Assembly (NCBI RefSeq): GCF_000330505.1
Contig: NW_004443578.1
Span: 62,001-126,000 of the forward strand
Length of the DNA: 64,000 nt
Direction of reading: 5' to 3'
Source of the DNA: Entamoeba invadens IP1
Lineage: Eukaryota; Evosea; Mastigamoebida; Endamoebidae
Shown here: positions 19,083-28,665 of the stretch, piece after piece
How positions within the stretch are numbered: position 1 is the first letter of the stretch
Layout: every line of letters starts with the position of its first letter
Translations under genes and position numbers: made by a program
The notes under the pieces: model-generated
What the model saw: the letters and a program-made list of their open reading frames with translations, nothing else
Told to the model about the DNA's origin: nothing
Database searches by the model: none

Positions 19083-21251
19083 ATGATTTCATGTAAACCA
19101 CAAGTTGTGTTTCATAAAGACGAGTGTGAAATTGTTAAAGAAAATAATTGTGAAACACCAGAATATGTCATTGAACAACTAAAAATTGAATTTGAAAATT
19201 ACAATTTCTCAACTCAAAGCGAAAAAATGAAAAAGGCGTCCGCAACAAAGCTTGAGGGTGGTATGTTTTCTTTGTTTGTTACTTTTAGTAGTCACTGTAA
19301 AGGTCCCAGTCAATTTTTCAAGTGTGTATTCACAAGCTGTCCATGTAGATTGACTCTTGTTCTATCTCGTGACAAGAAACGAGTAAATGAAATACAAATT
19401 AACCATTTACATAATCACAATTTCCATAAACTTCCCGATAGAGTTTATCCATATTTTACAGAAAGTGAAATGGAAGAAATGAGAGCAAAGTACAAATTGG
19501 GAGTTACTCCTGAAAACATAAAAAGAGAATTAAAATTGTCATTTGACTCCAAAATGATTGGAAATATTTTAAGAAAAGATAGAGATGCAAATGGCAGAAA
19601 TCAAAGTCAAGAATTAGCCGAGTTGTTAATAAGCGAAAAGGACTGGAGTACTATTGTATTTAAGAATCGGGGTGGAATGTTTTTGGGTTGCGCAGCAGTT
19701 AATATACGTCTTTGTGAAATTGGAGAAATAAACGAAGTTGTGCTGGATGACACAAGTGGTACGAACCAATTTGGGTTGCCACTCTCTGTGGGAGTATATA
19801 TAGATTCAAAAGGTCATTCACATTGCGTCTTTTTTGCTGTTATGCAAAATGGAACAACTTCCTTTTTTGAACTTATCTTTAATTTTGTCAAAAGTTTGTC
19901 AACCCCAAAGTGTTCATTTGTGATCGCTGTAAAAGTCAAACTTTTGCACTCAAAAAAGTGTTCACCAATATAGATATTGTGTATTGTGTCAGACACATCA
20001 AGAGAAACTTGATAACTGCTTTTGGTAGAAATCATCCAATTGTTGGTCTTTTCAAGAAAGTAATTATACGTCATCAAGGAAACGAAGAAGACTTTTTGAA
20101 CTATTTAACAGAACTTGCCTTTGAGAACAGTGATATTCCAATCGAAAAACACATTAAAGAAAAAGAAAATATCGAAGGAAATTATATTATGGACACGGTA
20201 ACTCAACTTATTGAAACTATAATTGAACTGAATGACAACTCCAATACTACTATTCCAACTAAATCCAGAATGATCAAGGATTTGTTGGCATGCGCGGAGT
20301 CGTGGCTACCAAGTATTACTCTAACAAAAACAAGAAATTCAACATCAAATGGGATCGAGGGGTTCTTCGGATGGCTGAAAAGAAGAATTGAACACAAACA
20401 ACCACGACTCGACGAGATAGTTAGCATTGTTTTAAGTTGTTCGAAAGATCTAGAATCAAGATCCAGTCTTGGGGATCTTCAAAAAAGAGATGTAGAACTG
20501 TTAATTCAGTTTTTCAATGAAGATGTTATTAGAAAGATGACATCAGTTACAATAAAAAGAGTCTTAAATGTTATTGATGCAACTAAATCGAAATATGTGA
20601 TGGATTATTACGATTCACTACCTCACGTGACAAATTTCAACGGATGTTCATGCTTCGTATATTCCACATCTGGTTTCCCTTGTACTCATATTGTTAGCCT
20701 TTATATTAACTCCATGAAAAAAAATTCCTATTGAACTTTTTAAACCAAATTGTACAAAACTTTTCAATGAAATTTCAACACACGTTTCAATTGTTGTTGA
20801 ACCCAAACAACTTGAAATAGTCAGGTTTAATGATTACATTATGTTGTTGGAGAAATACTATCCAAATGTTAAATCAAACCCACACATTGTTGAAAGCGTC
20901 GTAAAATTATTCGAGGGAGAAAAGTTACAAATAGAAGAAAGTAGTGGATGTGAAGAAATCAAAAACCTTCATCGTGTTTCTGTTACAAAAACGTGTGAAT
21001 CTGTTGTTGACTTCGGTTGTGAAAAAGTAACAGTAACGGAAAGCTTTGTAATTGAAGGCCTTACCGACCCCCAAAAGATTAGTCAAATAAGACAAATAAA
21101 GCCATCAACCGTAGTTGAATATACAGAAGGCATGAAAAAGCCACATAACAAATGTGTCGGAATATCCAAAAAACATCGATATTGCTTCGTTTGTAAACAA
21201 CCAGGTCATTACGCCAAAACGTGTCCAAAAAGAATCGAACCAAAACCTTAA
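19083..21251 (+). pseudogene. MULE transposase (DDE, SWIM and CCHC zinc knuckle), two frameshifts
   Basis: Three adjoining frames build one ~720-residue transposase. Part 1 (19083 to ~19905) has a Cys/His DNA-binding region (CVFTSCPCRLTL…HLHNHNFH, WRKY/FLYWCH-like) and the first catalytic Asp in VVLDDTSGTNQFGLP (~19747). Part 2 continues in another frame near 19910 with FICDRCKSQTFALKK (second Asp ~19922), the catalytic Glu in TSNGIEGFFGWLK (~20357), and a SWIM zinc motif CSCF…FPCTHI (~20645-20700). A second one-base shift sits in an eight-A run near 20720. Part 3 ends in a CCHC knuckle CFVCKQPGHYAKTC. Both terminal repeats and all catalytic residues survive, so the copy is recently inactivated, or the two shifts are sequence errors in homopolymers. 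Confidence 0.88.
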
Positions 21252-21991
21252 ATGATCGTATGTTGACATTTTATTTGACAAGATGATCTATATATTTTAA
21301 TCAAAATAAGTATTGTAACATAGTTAAAACTATATCTATAAAAATTGATATTAATATGACGTATAGGGCAATAAAAAACTGCTTCCGTCTTATTAACAAT
21401 TTTTTGTTTGTTATTAGTTCAAAATAATAAAATTGTAATTACATGTATAATACAAATTATTATTTCAGACAGAAAAAATTTCCACGAGACATTATCAGTC
21501 TTCATGGTAAACAATACATTACATTTTATTATATTTATATTATTAAAATCTATAAAGTCAAGTGGAAGTTGTCAAAAAGACAGAAAAGGTTTTACCCACT
21601 GTAGTAATGTTTTAACAAGACGTTATTATAGTAAAAAAACAAATAACTTGAAAAGTGGTTTAAACGTATTTAAAACAAGTCTTTTATCTTCAAAACGAGT
21701 GTCATTATTCACGTTTTGAATTGAATGTTTATATTTTTGTTTAAAGATAATTCAATTGACAAAATATTGTTCTTAAACATGTTTTTTGATAAACAACACG
21801 TGTCACGATCAAACTGAGTGTGTTGTATTTCTTTTTAATTGAAATTTTGTTGTGTGAATGTTCTAATCCTTTAAACATGTCGTATTTACCTTGGTATAGT
21901 TAGTTAATAAACAGTTCAATAAAAAATATTTATTATATTATAGTTTATTATAAAATAAAATCTTAAAAACTAATTATTCTATTTACATATT

Positions 21992-22095
21992 ATTATTTAA
22001 AAAAAACAAATAACAATAAGTTTTCAAACTGTTTTAGTTCTAAAAATAATTTATGTAAGTTATGTGCATGGGTGTGGGTGCCAAATCGCTAACCC
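21992..22095 (-). repeat. Right terminal inverted repeat of the MULE
   Basis: Pairs with 18952-19053. The 740 bases between the transposase stop and this repeat hold no supported gene. Confidence 0.93.
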
Positions 22096-22106
22096 GAATG
22101 GTTTTT

Positions 22107-22131
22107 ATTCCGATTTTTGGAATTAAGTATA
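22107..22131 (-). repeat. Right terminal inverted repeat of the mariner-like element
   Basis: ATTCCGATTTTTGG core, ending GTATA; only 11 bases separate it from the MULE end. Confidence 0.65.
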
Positions 22132-22660
22132 TATGGTATATATATAGTGAAAAGAAGGTGTGCACTTTGATAAAATGAGTGTTAATAACTTTTACATATC
22201 ATATATTTAACATTTGAAATACACTTATTTATATTATTAAAATAATTAGAGTGTTCAAAGTTAAGATTAATATTATCTATTTGTTGTTTAGATTTATGTT
22301 ACAATGAATATAAATGAAATTGGTGATCTTAATGATTAAATACAAAAAATATGACACTCTCATTTTACACAACGACATTTTTAGAAAGTATAAAGAATGT
22401 TCAACAATATAATCATTTAATAATTTTATAAGTTAAAATATTTCATTAAATATATCGTTGTTGTAATAGTTTTAAAAAGAACCTTTTATTGTGAAGTGAC
22501 TTTGAATTTGTAATACCATGAAAGTTAAGTTCATTTAAAAAGTTACTTGAAATATAAGCACAAAGCATATTCATTCATTTTTTTCATGTTGAATATAATA
22601 CCAATTATAATCAAAAATGGTATAACATTTAAATGTTAAATGTGTATTTTAAAACAGGAA

Positions 22661-22742
22661 GACAACGTGGCCGAGTGGTCTAAGGCGTATGACTCGAAAT
22701 CATTTCTCATTTGAGGCGTAGGTTCAAATCCTGCCGTTGTCG
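22661..22742 (+). tRNA. tRNA-Ser(CGA): tRNA-Ser (anticodon CGA)
   Basis: An 82-base cloverleaf. The acceptor stem is GACAACG/CGTTGTC with discriminator G. The A box is TGGCCGAGTGG in the D arm. The anticodon loop is CTCGAAA with CGA at the centre, so it reads UCG serine codons. A long class-II variable arm (about TTCTCATTTGAGG) and the B box GGTTCAAATCC in the T arm follow. No intron and no encoded CCA. A T run at 22743-22747 is the RNA polymerase III terminator. In Entamoeba most tRNA genes sit in long tandem arrays; only one copy is seen here, between transposon debris and a protein gene. Confidence 0.95.
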
Positions 22743-22747
22743 TTTTT

Positions 22748-23165
22748 GATACATTTAAAAAATGATAATTTGTTTATTAACTTGTGGTGTTATCAATTAT
22801 CATTATTCCTGAAAATTATAGATGAAAAGTATTTAATAACGTTTAGTGTACGAAAAGTTTAAACACAAATCAATCAACTTTTTGATAATATAATGGAGTT
22901 GTTACAAGACTTGTTAAATTGACAATTTAACTATATTTTTATGATAAGTTAAATACAATGAAAGTCGTAACATTTTATATGTTTGAAAATCATATCAAAT
23001 TCATAAGAAAGTTCTATTGTTCAAATTAAGAAAAATGTCTTTTTGTTTTAAATTATGAATTTTGATATTTCTAAACGAAACAATTTTATAAATATAGATA
23101 ATGATGACAACACAATTTTTTGAAGTTCAAAATCAGTTAAAATAAGACTGAAATTTTCTGATAAG
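22748..23165. other. Intergenic region, nothing recognised
   Basis: AT-rich with no gene or repeat seen, up to the left edge of the duplicated block. Confidence 0.6.
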
Positions 23166-23574
23166 TCAAAAAAAAATAACAATAAAGCATTTAAACATTA
23201 AAAGTCCCGGTTTGTAGGCTATTTTCCATGCTATTATTGTATTTAAAACGAAAAAAAGAAAACGAGAATATATCAACTTACAAGACGAAACGAACGAAAT
23301 GCTCGAAGTGACTCTGCGTTTTTCAACTAAAACGAACACTATTTTAATTTATTTTATATTTTTACAATATAAAATAGTAAAATTGTTACTACAAAGCAGT
23401 TATTGCTTAACACAAAGTATGGAAGTATTGCTTTGTCGAATGTTTTTTTCAAAGAACAGGCTTGGATGACCTCTTTTGGCGGGTGTGTCGTCACATTGAC
23501 AAGACAAAACAGACGACGAAACATTCTCTGAGAGCTGGAACATTTCATTTTGTATTTCAAAAAGTAAACAACAG

Positions 23575-23612
23575 TATAAAAGGAGTGAACTTGGATATCC
23601 ATTCACTCAACA
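23575..23612 (+). promoter_or_regulatory. Core promoter of the small membrane protein gene
   Basis: TATAAAA at 23575-23581, GAAC at 23587-23590 and an initiator-like CCATTCACTC directly before the ATG at 23613. All three Entamoeba core elements are present and conserved in copy 2. Confidence 0.7.
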
Positions 23613-23855
23613 ATGCTCTTTGTCATCTTCTTTATTGCTTCAGCTCTTGCTGACGACGCGTGGAAGGCAAATTACAACAAAGCAAATTACACGCTTGCGA
23701 CTGTTCTTATTTGGGGCATTGTGTTTGCAGTCTTAGTCGTGTTGTCTGCACTTATTGCTTCAGTGATGGTCTTGCGAAAGTGGATAATCAACAGAAAACT
23801 CAAACAAGAAGTCAAAGAAGACGAACTCAAAGAAGAAGTCGTCACTGCCAACTAA
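23613..23855 (+). CDS. Small signal-peptide single-pass membrane protein, copy 1
   Basis: An 80-residue protein. Residues 1-13 form a signal peptide (LFVIFFIASALA, cleavage before DDAWK). A ~15-residue ectodomain carries one N-glycosylation site (NYT). Residues ~29-54 are a single transmembrane helix. The cytosolic tail is highly charged (WIINRKLKQEVKEDELKEE). This is a minimal type I membrane protein; no family is recognised. It differs from copy 2 (58771-59013) at residue 2 only (Leu versus Phe), plus silent changes. The perfectly preserved frame and promoter argue for a real, expressed gene despite its size. It may be a small adaptor or a surface or vesicle protein; that is speculation. 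Confidence 0.8.
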   Translation: MLFVIFFIASALADDAWKANYNKANYTLATVLIWGIVFAVLVVLSALIASVMVLRKWIINRKLKQEVKEDELKEEVVTAN

Positions 23856-23970
23856 TTTGTTTAATTAATTTATCATTTCTTATATCACTTCTTTATTCAT
23901 TCGTTTTAAACCCACCTCCTATATTTATAAAATACAATCGAAACGTATAACAAATACAAGTCATAGGAAA

Positions 23971-24546
23971 TTAATCACTTAAATTGATGAAGTCCTCGAG
24001 TGTTATTTTGCCCCCTTTTTCTTTTTGTTTTTCTTCTGTCTTTATCCTCAATTCCTCTATTTGACTCTTCTTCTCTTCTTTATTCCAAAGGAACGTTTTG
24101 GCGTGAACAAATTGGTCGACAGTGATATACCCTTTATGTTCTTTATCAATTTTATTGAACGTGTACTTCTCTCCAAACCCAATCCATCCATCTAAGAACT
24201 TTATAAGGTCCGAATTTCGCAGCATTATGTTTGGATCACAGAAACAACCGAAGTGTGGTGTCATCAACTCAGTCTTGGCACTTTGAAAAGTCCGAACTGC
24301 ATCGACATACCCCACAAAATCTTGTGCATCATTTTTATTCATAATTTTGTTGTCTTCATATCCTTGTGATATGCAAGCTATCTCTTTCAATGTCTCTTTT
24401 GCCTTCTTTTTATATTCTTCTGTTTGGTTGGTGTTGATCTTGCTCTCTTCCTCCAAGATTCCGTCTATTAAAGGTATTACTTCGACTGACCCATCATCTT
24501 TTTTCAATTTATCATAAAGTGTCTTACAAAGTGTTGATTGTTCCAT
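23971..24546 (-). CDS. EF-hand-like protein (possible grainin-type)
   Basis: A 191-residue acidic protein with no signal peptide. One degenerate EF-hand is visible (FNKIDKEHKGYITVDQFVHAK, about 129-149), and a second possible one at the C-terminus (KGGKITLEDFINLSD). The size (~22 kDa) and helical build resemble Entamoeba calcium-binding granule proteins (grainins), but I cannot confirm the match by eye. A cysteine pair (GCFCDPN) lies mid-protein. It is convergent with the small membrane protein gene, 115 bases between stops. Function inferred only as possible calcium binding. Confidence 0.7.
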   Translation of the reverse strand: MEQSTLCKTLYDKLKKDDGSVEVIPLIDGILEEESKINTNQTEEYKKKAKETLKEIACISQGYEDNKIMNKNDAQDFVGYVDAVRTFQSAKTELMTPHFGCFCDPNIMLRNSDLIKFLDGWIGFGEKYTFNKIDKEHKGYITVDQFVHAKTFLWNKEEKKSQIEELRIKTEEKQKEKGGKITLEDFINLSD

Positions 24547-24706
24547 TTATATGTAAATAGTCGTTCAAAATTCATTTAATATTTAAAAATGTTGGGTGTG
24601 ATGATACATTTTGGCTTTGATAGGACATTTAACAACATTGTTTTTAATTCTCGTTATTAATGATGTTCTTCATGCCATATTTCATGTTTTTTATTGTGAA
24701 ATAGGC

Positions 24707-24745
24707 CTAAAACACTGACATTTGCAAATAGTGTCAGTGTTTTAG
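24707..24745. repeat. Perfect 14-bp inverted repeat (hairpin)
   Basis: CTAAAACACTGACA and its exact reverse complement are separated by 11 bases. It lies ~160 bases upstream of the EF-hand-like gene. It could be a small foldback element or a transcribed hairpin. Confidence 0.85.
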
Positions 24746-25079
24746 AAATAACAACAAAATAAAAATTATTGAATTGGTTTTAGAACTTAATATAATGATT
24801 GTCGAGATAATAAAAACCAAACCAAATTAACAAAAGTCTGAAGAAAAAACGAGTTTTTTATAATTTTAAATAATAGAGTTTTTAAGTAATACGTCAAACA
24901 ATTTATTAATTATATCATTTATATATTTTATTATAACATTTGTTTAATTAAGTGTAATATGAGAAAAAATATCAGAATTTCTTGCAAAAAAAAACTTGAA
25001 GAAGGAGTCAATATGTATTTCAAATGTTTGCATCAGTTATTCAATGACACGTTTTTAAACATAGATTGAAAATAAATGA

Positions 25080-25110
25080 AAAGGTATACAATTAATGATT
25101 GTATACCTTT
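25080..25110. repeat. Perfect 13-bp inverted repeat (hairpin)
   Basis: AAAGGTATACAAT and its exact reverse complement with a 5-base loop; no T run follows. Role unknown. Confidence 0.85.
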
Positions 25111-25794
25111 AACTACAACAACATAATTATACAATCTGATAAATATAAACGTCAACATCAATGTCAATGGTAACAATGAAAAAGATGTCAATTGTTTTTG
25201 AGAAAAAATTTACTATTATAAAAATCCAAAAATCTAGCTGTTTTTAAATTCATTGAATTCGATTGTCTGTTCTTTTTAACTCAGTCTATTATAAAAATGT
25301 TATTTTGTGATTAATCAAATTGTCTTTATCAACAAAACATTACTTGTTGTATAACTAAATAATAACTATATGGACACACTTTATACATTTATCTAAATCA
25401 ACAAATATTCCTTTTTTACTATTTTTTTACTATTCACATTGATACAATATTATTTTATCCTTCTAATGTCAGTTCTTTTTTAAAAGTTGCGTCATGTTGG
25501 TCTTTTTCTATTGATGTTTGGTATTTATTTTATTATTATCAAAACCATTTTAAACTATACAGTATTTCAAATATTCAATTTAATACTTTTATTATATATT
25601 TACTATACATTTACTATAATAATAATACAAATCTTATTCATTTGATTTTGTTTTAGGCTGGAATTTTTCTTCAATGTCTAAGATATTAGCACAAATTTAT
25701 TAAATTCTGAAATCAATGCGATAAAAAATTTACCTGTTGTAAATTACTTTTGCGATAAAAAATGATTGAAAAAACAAGAAAAATTCGAAGTTTT

Positions 25795-27366
25795 TTAGTT
25801 CATAGCCGACCCGGTAGCGAACTTCTGGAGTTTAATAGTGACTCTCTTGCTCTTATCGAGGTGTTGGTAGTATTCGCTCAAGATTTTAAGAGACTCATCG
25901 CGTCCGAAGTGGTCTGGCAATTTCTTCCCTTCAGAGAGCATCTTTCTGACCATAGTTCCCGAGACAATGACTCTGTCCTTCTTAGTATGAGGGCAAGTTC
26001 TCAGAGATGCCATTCCGTCGCATTTATGGCAATAGAAAGTCCAATCGATTTTCATCGGTTGAGTGAGTAATCTCTTCTTTGGGTCTTTATTCTGTGGGAT
26101 CTTATCGAAGATCTTCTGTGCATCAAAAGGTCCATAATAGTCACCGACACCAGCGTGATCTCTTCCAATGATCATATGAGTGCATCCGTAGTTCTGTCTG
26201 AAAGTAGCATGAAGTAAAGCTTCACGTGGTCCACCATATCTCATATCAAGTGGATATCCTCCTTGTAAGACATTCTTCTTGACAAAGTACTTGTCTACCA
26301 AAGCATCAATACACTTTACTCTAACTTCAGCAGGGATATCTCCAGGCTTCAAGTTACCAACTAATGAATGAATGAAGACTCCATCACAGACTTCTACAGC
26401 TATTTTGGCTAAGAACTCATGACTTCTGTGCATCGGATTTCTTAATTGAAGTGCTGCGATTGTCTTCCATCCTTTCTTCGCAAAGTTCATACGACTCTCT
26501 TCAGGGGTCATGTAGATCCCGGCATACTTCGTCGGGAATTCCCCTTCAGATAAAGTCACCACTTTACCAGAAACATTGAAGGGCTTCTGCTCCATCACTT
26601 TCTTCACACCAGGATGATCTTTGTCTAATGTCGTGAAGATGTCCTTGCACTCCATCTCTTTGTCTTTCTTTGTCATCTCATAAATTTCATCGACTGCTAT
26701 AGTCCCAGAAATGGGCTGGACATCTTTCTTGTAAGATAAGGCGACCTTTTGTCCACGGCGAAGCTTACGTGCATCTTCTTCAGAGACAGACATCGTGATT
26801 GGAATAGGCCAAAAAGTCCCGTCCGCTAAGGTAAAGTTCTTGCAGACACTGTACCAGTCAGCACGACTCATGAAACCATCAAGTGGGGAAAATCCTCCAA
26901 TACCTATTGTGTTATTATTGTTTTTAGTAATATTACTATAATTACTATATTAGAGTTATTATTGTATATTGAATGACAGTGTATATGTAAGTTGAATAAG
27001 GTTTGAATATTAGAGAATATAATAATAGCCATAGAAGGTAATTGAATGTGTTATAAATTATTGGTAACAATTTGTAGATCACTGTGTATGTGTTTGTATA
27101 TAAATATGTTTATATATATTCATATGGTAGTGTCTGGAGTCTCAAAATATTCGATACACTTCATATCTTAATAAATAATATATAATACAAATAAAGTACA
27201 AACCCATCATAACTAAATCACCAAATTCACGAGATGATATGTCAAGCTTGGGAAGTGTTTCAGCAGCTTTGAGTAAGTCCTCCTTCTCTGCTCCATACTT
27301 CAGGGTTTTCACTAATTTGCCTCCATGTGGCTTAATAAGTGCGTCTAACTTGGCTTGGATGCTCAT
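25795..27366 (-). CDS. ATPS: ATP sulfurylase (sulfate adenylyltransferase), bacterial type, one intron
   Basis: Exon 1 (27366-27204) and exon 2 (26903-25795) join in phase 1 via a GTTTGT donor and an AATAG acceptor. The splice restores the family motif VMMG/IGGFSPLDGFM. The product is 423 residues. The nucleotide-binding motifs QLRNPMHRSHE (~207-217) and GRDHAGVGDYYG (~301-312) are intact, and there is no APS-kinase fusion. The enzyme makes adenosine 5'-phosphosulfate from ATP and sulfate, the first step of sulfate activation. In E. histolytica this pathway is mitosomal, makes sulfolipids, and the gene is considered acquired from bacteria. No classical targeting peptide is seen. The start at 27366 is chosen over an upstream in-frame ATG at 27408 because a TATA box lies between them. 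Confidence 0.97.
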
Positions 27367-27392
27367 TGTGAATATTGCAGTCCAGTTAGCGC

Positions 27393-27400
27393 CTTTTATA
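27393..27400 (-). promoter_or_regulatory. TATA box of the ATP sulfurylase gene
   Basis: TATAAAAG on the minus strand, 27 bases before the chosen ATG. It lies inside the longer upstream frame and so argues against the earlier start. Confidence 0.55.
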
Positions 27401-28022
27401 TCTGACAAATTCCGTAAAGGTCAAAAATTCCTCCATCGAATTTCAAAAAGAATTAAAAAATCCTTCGAACAGGTGTTTTCGTCTAATTTCTTTTACTATT
27501 TAAAAATTATTAATTTTTTTACAATAGTTTGTCTTCAAAAAGATGCAAAAAAATAATATTTTTTTTTTGGAAAGAATTTGTTTAATTTTTAATTTAAAAA
27601 GTGCCCGATTTATTAGTTCATTTTTATTGATAATGTTTTACAAAGAAAAAAACTTGGAATAGATTTCCTTATTTTGATTTGCTAATTTGTAAAGGTCCAT
27701 TTACTGCATCTTTACTATTTTCAAAAAAGTGCATTTTGAATTTTTGAGAAATTCGAATCGTTCGAGAAGTCATTTTTTTTTTGGATTATTGTTATTGTAC
27801 CATAATATTATTATAATTATAATAATTTATTGATTTCTGATATGTATTATATTTTATTATAAACTTTATTATAATATTTTTAAATAAATAATTTTATTTT
27901 TATTTTTTTATAATTAAATAGTAAGTATCTTGTATTAAAAATAACTATAACAAAAAATTTTAAAAAAATTGAATGAAATGTAATTTGATATTTGTGATAA
28001 ACTCAAAATATCAAAATTATTA
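27401..28022. other. AT-rich intergenic region
   Basis: No gene seen between the ATP sulfurylase promoter and the MITE. Confidence 0.6.
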
Positions 28023-28097
28023 GATTCATAATGGGGCAGACCTTTCCCACCCTCACCCCGTCTAAATATAGAATTAATTTACTATATTTTATAATTT

Positions 28098-28143
28098 TAT
28101 AATTATAATTATAATTATAATTATAATTATAATTATAATTATA
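28098..28143. repeat. AATTAT hexamer microsatellite inside the MITE
   Basis: About seven head-to-tail copies of a self-complementary AT hexamer. Confidence 0.85.
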
Positions 28144-28333
28144 GTAAATGGGCGTTTTGGATAATATTAGGTCTGGTTCCCGAATTCAAGAAATGCCGAA
28201 AAATCACCTCGAGTCAGTGGAAACCGAGTGAGACGGAGCATTGAAAAGAAGGCTCTGAAGACACACTCAAACAGTCTGTTTGTGCACCGTTCACCCACTT
28301 TCCAAGTCCTCCCTTGGCGCGGATCCCCCCTGA

Positions 28334-28353
28334 CCCCCCCGCAAGCGGGGGGG
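28334..28353. repeat. GC-rich perfect hairpin at the MITE centre
   Basis: CCCCCCCGC, loop AA, GCGGGGGGG: a 9-bp all-GC stem in otherwise AT-rich DNA. Confidence 0.9.
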
Positions 28354-28665
28354 AACCATCCGCGTCCACACAGTACGGACAAGGAAAGTGGGCGACATGG
28401 GGACGCACAAACAGTGGCTGAAAAGTGGACTTCCTTCAAAAAACACTCGCGGCAAATATTTTATTTTGGTAAACGGGGTGAGGGTGGGAAAGGTCTGCCC
28501 CGATTCATAATAGTTTGTTTGAATACATATTATAAAAAATGTAAACAAAATATTTTAGTTTATTAATTATATTTTTATATCGACTAAAACTAATTTAACT
28601 ATATGAAATTGTATAATAAAATATTGAAAAAAAAATTATTTACAACCAAAACTAAATAATAGTTA

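Larger units (their letters stand above)
18952..22095 (+). mobile_element. Mutator-like (MULE) transposon with ~100-bp terminal inverted repeats
   Basis: A 3.14-kb unit bounded by near-perfect inverted repeats at 18952-19053 and 21992-22095, beginning GGGTTAGCGATTTGGCACCC. It carries a MULE-type transposase (19083-21251). Long terminal repeats and this transposase type define Mutator-like elements, described in Entamoeba. Mutator insertion normally duplicates 9-11 bases, but the flanks (CAAAATAAA on the left, GAATGGTTT on the right) do not match, so the duplication has decayed or the locus was rearranged. Confidence 0.9.
16870..22131 (+). mobile_element. Decayed Tc1/mariner-like transposon, apparently interrupted by a Mutator-like element
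   Basis: Imperfect 25-bp inverted repeats (22 of 25 matching) at 16870-16894 and 22107-22131 share the core CCAAAAATCGGAAT. They begin with TA, as expected for a mariner TA target. Between them lie a broken DDE transposase (17444-18839) and, near the right end, a complete Mutator-like element with its own terminal repeats (18952-22095). Removing the inner element leaves about 2.1 kb, a normal size for a mariner-type element. The outer-boundary assignment is inference from the repeats. Confidence 0.65.
23166..23897 (+). repeat. Duplicated 730-bp block, copy 1
   Basis: This block is nearly identical to 58323-59055 in the same orientation. Identity covers about 440 bases upstream of the small membrane protein gene, its whole coding sequence and ~40 bases after it, then stops abruptly. 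It is a recent segmental duplication 35 kb apart. Confidence 0.92.
24547..25794. other. Gene-free region with two perfect hairpins
   Basis: AT-rich DNA with no supported ORF. It contains the inverted repeats at 24707-24745 and 25080-25110 listed separately. Confidence 0.6.
28033..28501. mobile_element. Young MITE (MULE-type) with 10-bp target duplication
   Basis: A 469-bp non-coding element. Perfect 27-bp terminal inverted repeats begin GGGGCAGACCTTTCCCACCC. The element is flanked by the identical direct repeat GATTCATAAT at 28023-28032 and 28502-28511. A 10-bp target duplication points to Mutator-type transposition. The interior has an AT hexamer run, then a strikingly GC-rich half with nested inverted repeats (CTGTTTGTGC…GCACAAACAG, CCCACTTTCC…GGAAAGTGGG) around a C7/G7 hairpin. 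It can fold into one long hairpin. No ORF of note. A decayed copy lies at ~33370-33766. Confidence 0.92.

Noticed and set aside
21408..21719. 103-codon frame in the MULE 3' region
   Set aside because: AT-rich composition, starts with a non-ATG codon and has no homology to transposase accessory proteins; probably non-coding element DNA.
23354..23602. 82-codon minus-strand frame conserved in both copies of the 730-bp duplication
   Set aside because: Conservation is explained by the recent duplication; it overlaps the promoter of the sense gene and shows no domain.
28033..28501. Frames inside the MITE (e.g. 112 codons from 28228)
   Set aside because: The segment is explained by nested inverted repeats; the frames have no domain and are destroyed in the relic copy.
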